A stretch of DNA of 64,000 nucleotides from Psychromonas aquimarina ATCC BAA-1526 (GCF_000428725.1 NZ_AUAM01000009.1:1-64000), one strand, 5' to 3'. Counted from the first letter of the stretch, positions 36,157 to 47,137 are shown. The notes: a model not told the origin generated them from the letters alone. Numbers and translations: made by a program.

Positions 36157-37059
36157 CTAATTCTGTGTATCGGGTGATCCGCTTGTATTCTGTAAATATT
36201 TTTCTCTAAATCTTTGTGTCGGTATTTTCAGCGCCTGAATGGTCTTTTCTGATAAGGTCGGATTATGCAGATCAATAACCGTTCTGTCTGTCAGTTTTAA
36301 TTCATCAATAATCGGTGAGAAGAACTGCTCAAAAGTTCGGTCAAATTCACCGGAGTCGGTTAATCTCTGCAGTCCTAACTGTATACGCTCTGCTAAAAGG
36401 GGGCGTGATTTATTCACAAAGAAAAAGATCGGCAGCGGATAATAGATCAGCAGTTTTTTTTCAATAACAACACCTTGAGATTTATGGCTTAAATACTCTG
36501 CATAAATTTCACTGGCGCCGCGGCTGAAGCAGTCAAAACGCCCCCGGATCAGCTTTTGAAACAGCAGCTCTTTTTTATGGGTGGTTTGTACGGGAATATT
36601 ATTGGAACGTAAAATGGTGGTATCGGGCCAGTCCTGATGCTGACCTATGCTGATATGCTTATTAATCAGCTGCTGTTTATTTTCAATATTTTGAAAAAGA
36701 GTCTGATTTTTTTCATCGATTAAACATAAACGGTAACCCATCAGGCCGCTGAGTAGAGGAATACGGATCGCAATAGCCTGTTTTTCTCGTTCTTCTGTTG
36801 GCGCGTAGGTTGCTAAATCAAGCTTTGCATGTTCCAGTCTGCCCAGTTCAACTAAAGAACGCCCCTGTTCCATTTTAGCTGATTCTATTAACTGATAATC
36901 TCCGTACTCTTCTGTGGTTACCTCTAATGCCCGATGCAGATAATTCATCACGATGGGTGTCGGATTATTATAAAGGCTGTCCCAGACAATAATTTTAGTG
37001 ACCCTGGCATAACCGTATGAGTTGTAAAAAACAAAAAAAATAATAACCAGCCATTTCAT
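36157..37059 (-). CDS. Periplasmic solute-binding-like protein (paralog 2)
   Basis: A 300-residue paralog of the gene next to it, with the same segment order: signal peptide, VWDSLYNNPTP, YGDYQLIESAKMEQGRSL, GYRLCLI, SRGASEIYAEY, FFVNKSRPLLAERIQLGL and DRTVIDLHNPTLSEKTI. The two copies share the overall alignment throughout, so they arose by tandem duplication. They may be cotranscribed from upstream of this gene. Confidence 0.75.
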   Translation of the reverse strand: MKWLVIIFFVFYNSYGYARVTKIIVWDSLYNNPTPIVMNYLHRALEVTTEEYGDYQLIESAKMEQGRSLVELGRLEHAKLDLATYAPTEEREKQAIAIRIPLLSGLMGYRLCLIDEKNQTLFQNIENKQQLINKHISIGQHQDWPDTTILRSNNIPVQTTHKKELLFQKLIRGRFDCFSRGASEIYAEYLSHKSQGVVIEKKLLIYYPLPIFFFVNKSRPLLAERIQLGLQRLTDSGEFDRTFEQFFSPIIDELKLTDRTVIDLHNPTLSEKTIQALKIPTQRFREKYLQNTSGSPDTQN

Positions 37060-37164
37060 TTATAATCATCCTGATTAATGAAGGATATTAGGAAGTGTAA
37101 TACGAATAGACCCATTTTTAGTAAAAAAGATACTTTATTAACTGCTTGTATTCAAAAAACTTGT

Positions 37165-37201
37165 AAAAAAAAAGATCCGCACCATAAGGGGCGGATCTTT
37201 T
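37165..37201 (-). terminator. Terminator after valS
   Basis: AAAGATCCGC / GCGGATCTTT stem with A and T runs, 27 bases past the valS stop. Confidence 0.9.
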
Positions 37202-37227
37202 ATCTGCGGACTTACTCAGCGCTGAAA

Positions 37228-40092
37228 TTACAGGGCTTTGATCGTTTTAATCTGCTCGTTTAATTTATCACAAGTTGTCTGCAGTTCATCCTGCTTAGCA
37301 CGCTCTTTAGCAATAACGGCTTCCGGTGCATTGCTGACAAAACGTTCGTTGCTTAACTTGCCGGAGATTTTTGCCAGTTCTTTGGCCGCTTTCTCAAGCT
37401 GTTTATTTAAACGTGCAAGCTCAGCTTCTACATCGATTAACCCTGCCATTGGGATTAACAGTTCAAGTTCACCAACAAATGCGGTTGCAGAAACAGGTGT
37501 TTCTTCACCTTCCGCAACAATAGTAACCGTCTCTAATTTTGCTAAAGCGCTTAAGAATGCTTCATTATCAGAGAAACGTCGCTGGTCTTCGGTTGTTGCG
37601 TTTTTAGCTAATAAGTTAAGCGGCGTTTTCGGGCTGATATCCATTTCACCACGGATATTACGAATCGCTACGATAACTTGTTTAACCCATTCAAGATCTT
37701 CAACCGCCAGCTGGTCGTTCAGCTTCTCGTTAAATTCAGGGAAGCTTTCAAGCATGATGCTGTCACCGCCTAAACCAGTAATACCTTTCACACGCTGCCA
37801 GATCTCTTCGGTCATAAACGGCATAATCGGGTGTGCTAAACGTAATAGTGTTTCAAGTACTGTGATTAATGTATTACGTGTACCGCGCTGCTCAGCTTCA
37901 CTGCCTTTAAATAGTACTGGCTTAGTTAACTCTAAGTACCAGCCGCAGAACTGGCTCCATGTGAATTCGTATAAGATATTTGCCGCTAAATCGAAACGGA
38001 AGGTATCTAAAGCATGCGTATATTCTTTAATGGTATTCTGCAGTTGACCCTGGATCCAGCGATCTGCAAGACTAAGCTGCATTTCATTACCTGCATCACT
38101 ACCGAAGCCTGAAGGATTCTCTTCACAGCTCATTAATACATAACGGCTGGCATTCCATAGTTTATTACAGAAGTTACGGTAACCTTCAAGACGGTTCATA
38201 TCCCAGTTGATATCACGACCCGTTGAAGCCATTGCCGCCAGTGTGAAACGCAGTGCATCAGTACCGTGTGCTTCAATACCATCCTCAAAGGCTTTACGCG
38301 TTTGTTTTTCAATTTTCTTAGCCAGCTGCGGCTGCATCATATTGCCGCAGCGCTTAGTCACTAAGCTTTCTAAATCGATACCGTCGATCATATCTAAAGG
38401 ATCTAGTACGTTACCTTTAGATTTAGACATCTTATCGCCGTTTTCATCACGGATAAGGCCGGTTACATAAACGGTTTTAAACGGTACCTGTGGTTTGCCG
38501 TCTTCATCTTTCATAAAGTGCATGGTCATCATGATCATACGGGCAACCCAGAAGAAGATGATGTCAAAACCTGTTACTAATACATCTGTAGAGTGGAAGG
38601 TTTTAAGATCCAATGTCTGCTGCGGCCAGCCTAGCGTAGAGAATGTCCATAGACCCGACGAGAACCAGGTATCTAATACATCATCATCCTGGGTTAATAC
38701 TACAGAATCATCTAAATTGTGTTCTTTACGTACTAATGCTTCATCGTGACCTACGTAAACTTTACCTGATTCATCATACCAGGCCGGGATACGGTGCCCC
38801 CACCAAAGCTGACGAGAAATACACCAGTCTTGTACGTCGTTCATCCACGAGTTGTACATGTTCTCATACTGCTGCGGTACAAATTTGATATCACCGTTGG
38901 CTACTGCTTCAGTTGCTGTTTTAGCCAGTGGAGCAACACGTACATACCATTGGTCGGTCAGCATAGGCTCGATAACTACGCCGCCACGGTCACCGTAAGG
39001 TACGGTTAAATCATGAGGTTTGATTTCATCTACCAGACCTAGCGCTTCAAGCTCAGAAACCACTAATTTACGTGCATCTTCACGTGTCAGGCCCTGGAAC
39101 TGCTGTGGTAATGCTGTGCTGTAATCGCCGCTCTTTTCACCGTTGCTGTTGAATACTTCCGACTCATCACGGATGCAGGCATCAAAGGTTAATACATTAA
39201 TCATCGGCAGCTGGTTACGTTTACCTACTTCGTAATCGTTAAAGTCATGCGCTGGGGTGATTTTTACACAACCCGTGCCTTTTTCCATATCAGCATGGTC
39301 ATCAGCAATAACTGGGATTTCACGGTTTACAAATGGAAGAAGAATTTTCTTGCCGATCAGATCTTTGTAACGCGGATCTTCAGGGTTAACCGCAACAGCC
39401 GTATCACCCAGCATGGTTTCCGGACGTGTTGTTGCTACAACCAGGTAGTTTTTACCGTCAGCTGTTAATGCGCCGTCCGCTAACGGGTAACGGAAGTGCC
39501 ACATTGAGCCTTTAACATCTTTGTTTTCAACTTCTAAGTCTGAAATAGCAGTATGCAGTTTTGGATCCCAGTTAACTAAACGCTTACCGCGGTAGATAAG
39601 GTCGTCGTTGTACAGATCTACAAATGTCTTTTTAACCGCTTCAGATAAACCGTCATCCATGGTAAAACGTTCACGATCCCAGTCTACAGAGGTACCTAAA
39701 CGACGCATCTGCTTAGAGATATTACCGCCGGATTCGGCTTTCCAGTCCCAGATCTTATCAATAAAAGTTTCACGACCTAACTCTTTACGAGTTTGTCCTG
39801 TTTCAGCAAACAGTTTACGTTCAACAACCATCTGTGTTGCGATACCCGCGTGGTCGGTACCCATCTGCCATAGGGTATTTTTACCCTGCATACGCTGGTA
39901 ACGGATAAGCGTATCCATAATCGTATCCTGAAAAGCATGACCCATGTGCAGACTACCCGTGACATTCGGCGGCGGGATCATGATGCAGTAGCTTTCTTTA
40001 TCAGTATCACCGTGCGGTTTGAAATAACCTTTCTCTTCCCACGTCTGGTAGTTTTTCTGCTCTATGGCACTTGGGTTGTATGTCTTTTCCAT
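37228..40092 (-). CDS. valS: Valyl-tRNA synthetase
   Basis: Class I synthetase of 954 residues that charges tRNA-Val and edits threonine. It has [15 protein letters not shown] with the HIGH-type motif (HMGH), KMSKSKGN for the second catalytic loop, the editing domain ([15 protein letters not shown]) and a C-terminal coiled coil ([18 protein letters not shown]). It is three bases downstream of holC and follows pepA, the same gene order as in E. coli. Confidence 0.97.
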   Translation of the reverse strand: MEKTYNPSAIEQKNYQTWEEKGYFKPHGDTDKESYCIMIPPPNVTGSLHMGHAFQDTIMDTLIRYQRMQGKNTLWQMGTDHAGIATQMVVERKLFAETGQTRKELGRETFIDKIWDWKAESGGNISKQMRRLGTSVDWDRERFTMDDGLSEAVKKTFVDLYNDDLIYRGKRLVNWDPKLHTAISDLEVENKDVKGSMWHFRYPLADGALTADGKNYLVVATTRPETMLGDTAVAVNPEDPRYKDLIGKKILLPFVNREIPVIADDHADMEKGTGCVKITPAHDFNDYEVGKRNQLPMINVLTFDACIRDESEVFNSNGEKSGDYSTALPQQFQGLTREDARKLVVSELEALGLVDEIKPHDLTVPYGDRGGVVIEPMLTDQWYVRVAPLAKTATEAVANGDIKFVPQQYENMYNSWMNDVQDWCISRQLWWGHRIPAWYDESGKVYVGHDEALVRKEHNLDDSVVLTQDDDVLDTWFSSGLWTFSTLGWPQQTLDLKTFHSTDVLVTGFDIIFFWVARMIMMTMHFMKDEDGKPQVPFKTVYVTGLIRDENGDKMSKSKGNVLDPLDMIDGIDLESLVTKRCGNMMQPQLAKKIEKQTRKAFEDGIEAHGTDALRFTLAAMASTGRDINWDMNRLEGYRNFCNKLWNASRYVLMSCEENPSGFGSDAGNEMQLSLADRWIQGQLQNTIKEYTHALDTFRFDLAANILYEFTWSQFCGWYLELTKPVLFKGSEAEQRGTRNTLITVLETLLRLAHPIMPFMTEEIWQRVKGITGLGGDSIMLESFPEFNEKLNDQLAVEDLEWVKQVIVAIRNIRGEMDISPKTPLNLLAKNATTEDQRRFSDNEAFLSALAKLETVTIVAEGEETPVSATAFVGELELLIPMAGLIDVEAELARLNKQLEKAAKELAKISGKLSNERFVSNAPEAVIAKERAKQDELQTTCDKLNEQIKTIKAL

Positions 40093-40095
40093 GTG

Positions 40096-40578
40096 TTAAT
40101 CTTCTGTTTTGGTGGTTGACTCAACAGTTTCTGTATTTTTAACTGTTTGAGTAGAAAGTGTCAGGCCCATTTTTTTATAGGCGCTGTAACGTGTTCGTGC
40201 TGCAATTTTTAAGAGCTCCGCAAAGGGAACAAAATCGATGACCTGCTGGAAGTTAACCGCAAAGTCCGGCACGTTTGAACTTAAATTTATTAATATCTGG
40301 CGAGGGTGTGTCGGGGCCTGCCAGCTGATTTCAACTGGCGTACCGAAACGCGGGCCTTCGCCAAGCAGGTTGTGCGGTACAAAACTGTCACCGTCAAACT
40401 GCCATAGGTATTCATCTACCGCAAATGCATCCTGCCTCGTATCGGTATAAATAAATACTTTTCTGTTCTGCAGATAATAAAAGGCTGCAGTCGAACAAGC
40501 ATATGCAAAATGTGCAGGCAGCACCTGACTCTCCGGCTCTGCTTGTTCGTCTAATATATAAAAAACAACCTGGCTCAT
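40096..40578 (-). CDS. holC: DNA polymerase III chi subunit
   Basis: A 160-residue protein linking the clamp loader to single-strand binding protein. It has the chi pattern FYILDE near the start, CSTAAFYYLQNRKVFIYTD, LWQFDGDSFVPHNLLGEGP and VPDFAVNFQQVIDFVP. The last 20 residues (TETVESTTKTED) are an acidic extra. The order pepA-holC-valS is conserved in gammaproteobacteria. Confidence 0.93.
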   Translation of the reverse strand: MSQVVFYILDEQAEPESQVLPAHFAYACSTAAFYYLQNRKVFIYTDTRQDAFAVDEYLWQFDGDSFVPHNLLGEGPRFGTPVEISWQAPTHPRQILINLSSNVPDFAVNFQQVIDFVPFAELLKIAARTRYSAYKKMGLTLSTQTVKNTETVESTTKTED

Positions 40579-40581
40579 TAT

Positions 40582-42096
40582 TTAACTGTTTGCTTCTGTT
40601 GTTTCATTTTCACTGCGGTTAATTAAAAACTGCGTTAATAATGAAACCGGGCGGCCGGTCGCTCCTTTGTTAGCACCGCTTTTCCAGGCTGTTCCTGCTA
40701 CATCTAGATGTGCCCAGTTATAACTTTTAGTAAAGCGGGAAAGGAAGCAGGCTGCAGTAATGGTACCGGCAGGGCGTCCGCCGATATTAGCCATATCTGC
40801 AAACGGGCTGTCCAGCTGTTTCTGGAACTCTTCATCCATCGGCAGCTGCCATGCTTTATCACCAGACTGGTTTGATGCATTTAACAGCTCATGTGCCAGA
40901 CCTTTATGCGGTGTCATTAATCCGCTGATATTATGACCTAATGCCATAATACACGCGCCGGTTAATGTAGCAATATCAACAACACATTCTGGTTCAAAGC
41001 GTTCTACGTAAGTTAATACATCACATAAAACCAGACGGCCTTCAGCATCTGTGTTTAATACCTCCACTGTCTGTCCTGACATAGTGGTTAAGATATCACC
41101 GGGACGATAGGCATTAGCCGCCGGCATATTTTCTGCTCCGGCTAAAATACCGATAACATTAATCGGCAGATTAAGTTTTGCTAATGCTTTCATCGCGCCG
41201 AATACAGCTGCCGCCCCGCCCATATCATATTTCATTTCGTCCATGCCTGCGCCTGGTTTTAATGAAATACCGCCGGAGTCAAAAGTCAGCCCCTTACCCA
41301 CTAATACAATTGGTTTCTGATCTTCGCCGCCGCCGTTGTAATGCATTAAAGACATATAAGCCGGGTGATCCGAACCTTTTGCCACTGCTAAGTAACTGTC
41401 CATTTTCAGTTCAGTCATCTGCTCAGTATCAACAATTTCAGTGCTGATTTTATCAAAGCGCTCATCCAGGGCCTGTGCCTGTTCTGCTAAATACAGTGGT
41501 GTACAGATATTCGGCGGCATATTAGCCAGATCTTTACAGGCTTTCGCACCGGAAGAAACTGCTAAACCATGCTGCAGTGCAAGTTCAGCGCGTGCTAATT
41601 CCTTACGGCTTGGTACATTGAAAGTTAATTTACGCAGAGGACGACGCGTATTGTCTTTATTGGTTTTGAACAGATCAAAGTTATACAAAGAATCTTTTGC
41701 CGCTTCAACGGCCTGACGTACGGCCCAGTATGTATCGCGGCCTTTAATATGAAGTTCAGAAAGGAAACAGATTGATTCCAGTGAGCCGGTGTCATTTAAT
41801 GTGGCAATGGTTTTAGCGATGATCTGTTTGTATTGTGTTTCAGTTAATTCCCGCTCTTTACCACAACCGACTAATAAAACACGTTCGCTTAATACGTTAG
41901 GCACATGATGCAGGAATAAAACCTGGCCGACTTTACCTTCGATATCACCGCGGCGCAGCAGGGTACTTAAGTAACCTTCGCTTATCTCATCAAGCTGCTC
42001 GCCGGCTTGTGATAAACGACGCGGTTCGAATACACCAACGACAATACAAGCACTACGCTGTTTTTCCGGGTTACCGCTTTTAACTAGAAATTCCAT
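40582..42096 (-). CDS. pepA: Leucyl aminopeptidase
   Basis: Hexameric two-zinc aminopeptidase of 504 residues (M17). Metal and active-site motifs: [25 protein letters not shown] and [10 protein letters not shown], the family signature. In E. coli PepA also binds DNA at cer sites as an accessory in plasmid dimer resolution. It diverges from lptF across 190 bases, presumably holding both promoters. Confidence 0.96.
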   Translation of the reverse strand: MEFLVKSGNPEKQRSACIVVGVFEPRRLSQAGEQLDEISEGYLSTLLRRGDIEGKVGQVLFLHHVPNVLSERVLLVGCGKERELTETQYKQIIAKTIATLNDTGSLESICFLSELHIKGRDTYWAVRQAVEAAKDSLYNFDLFKTNKDNTRRPLRKLTFNVPSRKELARAELALQHGLAVSSGAKACKDLANMPPNICTPLYLAEQAQALDERFDKISTEIVDTEQMTELKMDSYLAVAKGSDHPAYMSLMHYNGGGEDQKPIVLVGKGLTFDSGGISLKPGAGMDEMKYDMGGAAAVFGAMKALAKLNLPINVIGILAGAENMPAANAYRPGDILTTMSGQTVEVLNTDAEGRLVLCDVLTYVERFEPECVVDIATLTGACIMALGHNISGLMTPHKGLAHELLNASNQSGDKAWQLPMDEEFQKQLDSPFADMANIGGRPAGTITAACFLSRFTKSYNWAHLDVAGTAWKSGANKGATGRPVSLLTQFLINRSENETTEANS

Positions 42097-42287
42097 ATGT
42101 ATCCTTAAGTCGAATAGATTATATTACGATTAACTGTGCTATTTTTCTGAAAATGCAGTTATTATAGAGGTATGTGGATCTTGATAACTCTTCTAAATAT
42201 ACAAAAATAGCAATTTTACCGTATTTACTTGCTTAATCCACTATTTTACCATCTTTCATAGAATCTTATTTTACACTGGAGAACAGG

Positions 42288-43367
42288 GTGATACTTCTTC
42301 GTTATCTAATGCTGGAAACATTTAAAAGCCAGATTGGAATTCTGTTTGTTCTACTTCTTATTTTTGTCAGCCAAAAATTTATTTCCATACTTGCTCAGGC
42401 CATTAAAGGTGTTATTCCACCGGATCTGGTCATGACAATCCTGTATTTAAATCTGCCCACACTAGGCACATTAATGCTGCCGATCAGTTTTTTTCTGGCT
42501 GTTCTTTTTGCTCACGGCCGCCTGCACAGCGAAAGTGAAATGGTGGCAATGACATCATGCGGATACAGCCCTAATAAAGTGCTTAAAGCAACGCTGTTAT
42601 TGTCATTTTTAACCTTTTCTTTTGCTTCTTTTAACAGCCTGTATCTAGCGCCTGCTGCCGAAGATGAGATGGTTAGTGTTATTGAAAATGCGGAATCGGA
42701 TGCTGGTACAGCAACGCTTATTGAAGGACGTTTTCATAAAACCTCCGATAACGGCGGAGTGGTTTATATTGAAAAATATAAAAACGGTAATGAATTAGAA
42801 AAAGTGTTTGCCGCTCACTGGCCTCAAGAAGCAGGCAAGTCGCCTTCGGTATTATCTTCATTAACCGGCAAGGTGGAAGATAAAAGCGACGGCGTGTGGC
42901 TGACACTTGAAGACGGCCAGCGTTATGCAGGTATTGTCGGCCAGAATGAGTTTGATAATACCGGCTTTGACTCTTACGAAGTGCATATTGCTAACCGTGA
43001 AGTACAGAGCAAAGTGCGCGGCGTAGAGGCCCTGCCGACTCAGCAGCTGATTGGTGTGGCAGATCTTAGCTATCAGGCGGAGCTGCAGTGGCGTATTGCG
43101 ATTCCTCTGTCAATATTACTGCTGACTTTTATGGCTGTGCCGCTGGCGAAAGTCAATCCGCGTCAGGGACGTTACTCCAAATTATTACCTGCATTAGCTT
43201 TGTATTTAACCTTTTTCTTATTATTAAGTACATCAAAAAGTCTTATTGAAGAAGGCACTTTACCTGCATTAAGCATGTGGGTGGTGCAGATTATATTCTT
43301 TATAGTCGGTCTTATTTTACACCTGCAGAGTTTAGGTAAGTTCACTAAAGTTAGTCAATCCAAGTAA
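42288..43367 (+). CDS. lptF: Lipopolysaccharide export permease LptF
   Basis: Inner-membrane component of the LptB2FG complex that extracts lipopolysaccharide for transport to the outer membrane. A 359-residue YjgP/YjgQ-family protein: three N-terminal helices, a large periplasmic beta-jellyroll domain (about 135-265) and three C-terminal helices. The N-terminal RYLMLETFKSQ and LPISFFLAVLFAHGRLHSESEMVAM motif are typical. GGAGAA precedes the start. Followed 27 bases later by lptG. Confidence 0.93.
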   Translation: MILLRYLMLETFKSQIGILFVLLLIFVSQKFISILAQAIKGVIPPDLVMTILYLNLPTLGTLMLPISFFLAVLFAHGRLHSESEMVAMTSCGYSPNKVLKATLLLSFLTFSFASFNSLYLAPAAEDEMVSVIENAESDAGTATLIEGRFHKTSDNGGVVYIEKYKNGNELEKVFAAHWPQEAGKSPSVLSSLTGKVEDKSDGVWLTLEDGQRYAGIVGQNEFDNTGFDSYEVHIANREVQSKVRGVEALPTQQLIGVADLSYQAELQWRIAIPLSILLLTFMAVPLAKVNPRQGRYSKLLPALALYLTFFLLLSTSKSLIEEGTLPALSMWVVQIIFFIVGLILHLQSLGKFTKVSQSK

Positions 43368-43394
43368 CTTGGTTATAAAAACGGAATTAGCATC

Positions 43395-44459
43395 ATGGGT
43401 ATTTTAGATCGTTACATTGGTAAAACTATTTTTGCAGCCACTTTTTTAAGCCTGTTTGTTTTGATCGGCTTAAGCAGCATCATTAAATTTGTTGAGCAGA
43501 TGAGAAATGTGGGGCAGGGCACTTATGATGCACTGGCAGCCGCTTATTTTGTGGTTTTGAAAATGCCGGTTGAAATTGCGGTGTTTTTCCCGATGGCCGC
43601 CTTAATCGGGGCATTAATCGGATTAGGCAGTCTGGCAAGCAGCAGTGAGCTGGTAGTAATGCAGGCTGCCGGCATGTCCAAACTGCGTATTGCCGGCGCT
43701 GTATTGAAAACCGCGATTCCTATGGTATTGATGGTGATGGTGCTGGGGGAGTTCGTTGCCCCGCAGACGGATAAAGAAGCTTATTCTATGCGTGATCAGG
43801 CTCGGAGCGGGCAGGAACAGGTGAGTAATAAATACGGTGTATGGGTAAAAGATGCTAAGTCCTTTATCAGTATCGGGCGTATGAACAGCCAGTCAGAACT
43901 GTTTAATGTTCAGCTGTATTTTTTTGATGATGAAATGAAACTTGATAATGCGGTTGTTGCACAAAAAGGCGTGTACCAGCAGGGCTCATGGTTATTAGAA
44001 CAGATCAGCCGTACCCGTTTCTTAGATGACAAAACAGCGGTGGATCAGCTTCCGGAATTTGTCTGGAAAACTGAGCTTACCCCGAAAAAATTAGAGGTGA
44101 TATTAAGCGATCCTGACAAAATGTCGATGCGCGATATCTATAATTATATCCAGTACCTGGAAACCAATGAGCAGGATGCGAACAGTTACTGGCTGGTGCT
44201 GTGGCGTAAAGCGGTGCTGCCTTTTACTGTTATTGTAATGATGCTGCTGTCTGTTTCATTTATATTCGGCGGTTTACGCTCGGTAAGCATGGGAACCCGC
44301 CTGATTTTTGGTATTGCCAGCGGTTTTGCTTTCCACGTATCCGGCGAGTTATTCGGGCCCTTTAGCCTGGTATTTAACCTGCCTCCGTTACTTGGGGCAC
44401 TGCTGCCGAGTATTCTGGTGTTAACGATTGCTATGTATCTGCTGAAACGACAAAGTTAA
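43395..44459 (+). CDS. lptG: Lipopolysaccharide export permease LptG
   Basis: Partner of LptF, 354 residues with the same topology. It has the start GILDRYIGKTIF, ALIGALIGLGSLASSSELVVMQAAGMS and the C-terminal FGGLRSVSMGTRLIFGIASGF typical of LptG. A strong terminator follows. Confidence 0.93.
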   Translation: MGILDRYIGKTIFAATFLSLFVLIGLSSIIKFVEQMRNVGQGTYDALAAAYFVVLKMPVEIAVFFPMAALIGALIGLGSLASSSELVVMQAAGMSKLRIAGAVLKTAIPMVLMVMVLGEFVAPQTDKEAYSMRDQARSGQEQVSNKYGVWVKDAKSFISIGRMNSQSELFNVQLYFFDDEMKLDNAVVAQKGVYQQGSWLLEQISRTRFLDDKTAVDQLPEFVWKTELTPKKLEVILSDPDKMSMRDIYNYIQYLETNEQDANSYWLVLWRKAVLPFTVIVMMLLSVSFIFGGLRSVSMGTRLIFGIASGFAFHVSGELFGPFSLVFNLPPLLGALLPSILVLTIAMYLLKRQS

Positions 44460-44473
44460 AGTACTGCTGATAC

Positions 44474-44516
44474 AAAAATGCCGCCTGAACTTTCTACAAG
44501 TTCAGGCGGCATTTTT
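44474..44516. terminator. Bidirectional terminator between lptG and the RDD gene
   Basis: AAATGCCGCCTGAACTT / AAGTTCAGGCGGCATTT hairpin, a 17-bp stem between convergent genes. Confidence 0.93.
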
Positions 44517-44537
44517 ATTTAACTAATAAGGGGATTG

Positions 44538-45089
44538 TTATTTATCCTGATCCATAAACGCCATGCCTTTGAAGCCTTTCCAGTTGCTTAATTCTTTTGT
44601 TAACACAACCACTTCACATTCAGCCCATAAATCTTGAAATGCATTACGATTTTCAAAAAATGCCATAATATTGCCTAAACCGAATGCTGACGTCGCTAGA
44701 CGAATTAATGCCTGGGTAAAGCTGATATTACTGCCGTCACTATTCTGTACACGCAGGCGCCATGCTTTCATGCCGATGGTCTGTCCGCCTTTGCTCCAGA
44801 AGTAACCGTAAAAAGCGACGATAACCAGAGCTAAGTAAGCAGCAAAGAGGCCGCTGTGACTTAAGTATTCTGCAGTATCTTTATAAGCATCAAGGTTAAT
44901 CAAGCCCGTTTTATCAGCGATAATGGTGACTAGAATTGCAAATACAACTGCCAGCATCAGCAGTGCCGCCAGCGCAAACAGATCATAAATATATGCGCCT
45001 AAACGCTTAAAAAAATTAGCACGGGGGCAGCTTTGATATTGTTCCTGTAAGGTCGGTTTAGTTACCTTTTTCTGATTACGTTTGGCCAT
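44538..45089 (-). CDS. RDD family membrane protein
   Basis: A 183-residue protein with an N-terminal basic segment, then FFKRLGAYIYDLFAL carrying the Arg-Asp positions of the RDD family. Three hydrophobic helices follow, with GQTIGMKAWRLRVQN after the third. Function is not established for most members; some act in ion exchange. Conserved next to lptFG in related genomes, as I recall. Confidence 0.85.
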   Translation of the reverse strand: MAKRNQKKVTKPTLQEQYQSCPRANFFKRLGAYIYDLFALAALLMLAVVFAILVTIIADKTGLINLDAYKDTAEYLSHSGLFAAYLALVIVAFYGYFWSKGGQTIGMKAWRLRVQNSDGSNISFTQALIRLATSAFGLGNIMAFFENRNAFQDLWAECEVVVLTKELSNWKGFKGMAFMDQDK

Positions 45090-45248
45090 AATAATTCCTT
45101 AAAAAGTGAAAACTCAGTGTAACAAATGCAAAATCACTTGGCAGTTCTTTTATATTATGTGAAGTTATGAATAGTGTGAGGTGTTTAACAGCAGAGCATA
45201 AGTTTTGTCGCCTTTTTAAGCAGTTACCTGTTTATTGAATGAAATATC

Positions 45249-45276
45249 TTGTTTGAAATGAATGCCTAGGTATAAT
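45249..45276 (+). promoter_or_regulatory. Promoter of tRNA-Leu
   Basis: TTGTTT (45249-45254), a 16-base spacer and a consensus TATAAT (45271-45276), 47 bases ahead of the tRNA. Confidence 0.65.
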
Positions 45277-45323
45277 CCTTTTGTCTTATCAGTCATATAT
45301 AATCTTTTAAGATCTAAAAATTA

Positions 45324-45408
45324 GCCGTTGTGATGAAATTGGTATACATAGGGGATTCAAAATCCCCCGTCGAAAGACGTGTCGGTTCGAGTCCGACCAG
45401 CGGCACCA
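45324..45408 (+). tRNA. tRNA-Leu (anticodon CAA)
   Basis: An 85-nt class II tRNA with a seven-base acceptor stem (GCCGTTG / CAGCGGC, one G-T pair), D-arm with GGT, anticodon stem GGGGA / TCCCC around loop TTCAAAA, giving anticodon CAA for UUG codons. A short variable arm (GTCGAAAGAC) and GTCGG-TTCGAGT-CCGAC T-arm follow. The CCA end is encoded. Confidence 0.96.
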
Positions 45409-45413
45409 CTTTT

Positions 45414-45444
45414 AAAAAAACAGACTTAACAGTCTGTTTTTTTT
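45414..45444 (+). terminator. Terminator after tRNA-Leu
   Basis: AAACAGACT / AGTCTGTTT stem with eight T, six bases past the tRNA. Confidence 0.92.
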
Positions 45445-45486
45445 CGCCTAGAATTTATTAAGACTCCTTTCTACTTAGGCTTTTCT

Positions 45487-45942
45487 ATGTATGTTCAAAA
45501 TAAAGATATAAGTGATGAACAGATAATTGAGGCTGTCAATACTTGCCCTACGATGCGGCAGGCACAAATTTTCGTTAATATGAGCGCAAGCAGTTTTAAA
45601 AGAAGGTGTATTGCGATCGGTGTTTATCATCCGAATCAAGGCGGTAGAAATGCCCAATATCCAGTTAGAGGTAAACATAGCCGTATTAGTTTAACTGAAA
45701 TAACTGCAGGTAAGCATCCTTATTATCAGACGGATAAACTGCGCCGCAGGTTAATTGCAGAGGGGGTAAAAAAGCATGAATGCGAGATATGCGGGACAAA
45801 AGACTGGTTAGGTCAGAAGGTGGCGGTTGTGCTTGATCATATTGACGGTAACAATAGTAATCATTTATTAAGTAATTTAAGAATCATCTGCCGGAATTGT
45901 GATGGAAATCTTGAAACATTTGCGGGCAGAAATAAAGGTTAA
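45487..45942 (+). CDS. HNH endonuclease, homing type
   Basis: A 151-residue protein. The N-terminal half looks like a helix-turn-helix (PTMRQAQIFVNMSASSFKRRC). The C-terminal half is an HNH nuclease: CEICG, then LDHIDGNNSNHLLSNLR and IICRNC, giving the His, Asn and His-equivalent positions plus a four-cysteine zinc site. It stands alone next to a tRNA gene at the start of an accessory region. It could be a free-standing homing enzyme or a remnant of a mobile element. Ribosome binding site is weak. Confidence 0.82.
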   Translation: MYVQNKDISDEQIIEAVNTCPTMRQAQIFVNMSASSFKRRCIAIGVYHPNQGGRNAQYPVRGKHSRISLTEITAGKHPYYQTDKLRRRLIAEGVKKHECEICGTKDWLGQKVAVVLDHIDGNNSNHLLSNLRIICRNCDGNLETFAGRNKG

Positions 45943-46666
45943 TTCTCGAATAAACTTTTTAGATTTTTTCTGCCTACAGCTTGGTAATTCTCATTTATTG
46001 CAGGCTTTCGCTTGCCGCGTCTGGTTTAACTTTTATTGTTGGAGTTCCGCCCTTGACGGCGGGTAGACGATGATAAACCGAAACGTAATTTCGCAGTTTG
46101 AGGGAGTCATGCTTTTCAACAGCAAGAAAAACAGGGCACACAGAGCTTAGCCCGCTCGTGACACTATGCAACCGCATAACTCGCCCCAAAAAGTGCAGCC
46201 CCAAGCCATTTTTTACCTTATGTTGTCCAACCGCTTTTTAACGCACCATTTCCGAATGGGCATTATGTAGCTAAACTGGCTTGTAATTCTAATGCATTGA
46301 ATTATCTATAAAATAAAATGGATGTTCGATTTTTTTGTTCTGATGAATATAACCGCCATCGAATTGTCATGCTTAGGATTTGAATTCGCCTTTAACTTGT
46401 TGAAATGTAATAGCTAAAAGTTTCCTCTTAATAATGTCGCCTCTCTATTTTAGTTAACCTGTCGTAATAACTTCTTTTTTGAATATATCTGTTTTTTATA
46501 GATGAAATGCTTTTTTATCAAAAAACACTTGCGGTGAGCTATTTGTGATTTATTATGCATCTTTTTTTGTGCTTATGTTCGCCTTTCTTTTTGGTTAATC
46601 AAATAGTCCAAATCAATATGTTGGTTTCTAAAGCATACAATTATTCAATTCAAAGGTTAGATAATA
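45943..46666. other. 700-bp region without a confident gene
   Basis: The stretch 45995-46204 is richer in G+C than its surroundings and is open on the minus strand for 69 codons (GLHFLGRVMRLHSVTSGL), but has no ribosome binding site. It may be a decayed gene or repeat. The remaining 450 bases are AT-rich with no supportable feature besides the presumed promoter of the next gene. Confidence 0.4.
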
Positions 46667-47137
46667 ATGTTTGGTTTTTTTAAAAAATATGATGCGCATT
46701 TATGCTCGGCAGTTTCAGGTCAGATTTTGCTTAATGGGAAACCGCTGGTGGGGGGGAAGGTTGAAAGAGGTTTAAACTATATCGATGATAAAAAGCGTGA
46801 AGATCATACGCTGACTGATGAACAAGGCTGCTTTACTATGCCTGCTGTTAATGTTCGCTCAAAAGCGCCTGGATGGGCGTTTGCAGAACAACTTACGATG
46901 CAATTAATTTATATTGAGCATAACAATAAACCCTATGTACTTTGGAGTGCTTGTTTATCGGGAACAGAGCCAGTACCTGCTTATGATAAAAAATTGAAAA
47001 CACTACAGGCGGATCTTTCTAACCCTGAAGTTGCATTTACTTTTATCAATGAAAGCAACCCTAATGTTCCTCATTGTGTTCGCAGTGTTTGTCGATGGAA
47101 TGATGACTTTGAAATACTCCACATTGTTAAAGATTAA
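46667..47137 (+). CDS. DUF6795-like protein, possible lipase partner
   Basis: A 156-residue protein. It begins KKYDAHLCSAVSGQILLNGKPLVGGKVERG, a carboxypeptidase-regulatory-like beta pattern found in DUF6795 proteins. No signal peptide. It is 21 bases upstream of a lipase gene with the same direction, so the two form a pair. In other marine bacteria I recall similar pairs near type VI secretion effectors, in which the small protein might be an immunity or adaptor protein. No secretion genes are in this window. Confidence 0.65.
   Translation: MFGFFKKYDAHLCSAVSGQILLNGKPLVGGKVERGLNYIDDKKREDHTLTDEQGCFTMPAVNVRSKAPGWAFAEQLTMQLIYIEHNNKPYVLWSACLSGTEPVPAYDKKLKTLQADLSNPEVAFTFINESNPNVPHCVRSVCRWNDDFEILHIVKD

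Noticed and set aside
45324-45408. tRNA-Leu as attachment site of an island downstream
   Set aside because: I found no second copy of the tRNA 3' end in the window and no integrase gene near it.
45995-46204. 69-codon minus-strand ORF in the GC-rich segment
   Set aside because: No ribosome binding site or recognisable family; noted as part of the gene-poor region only.
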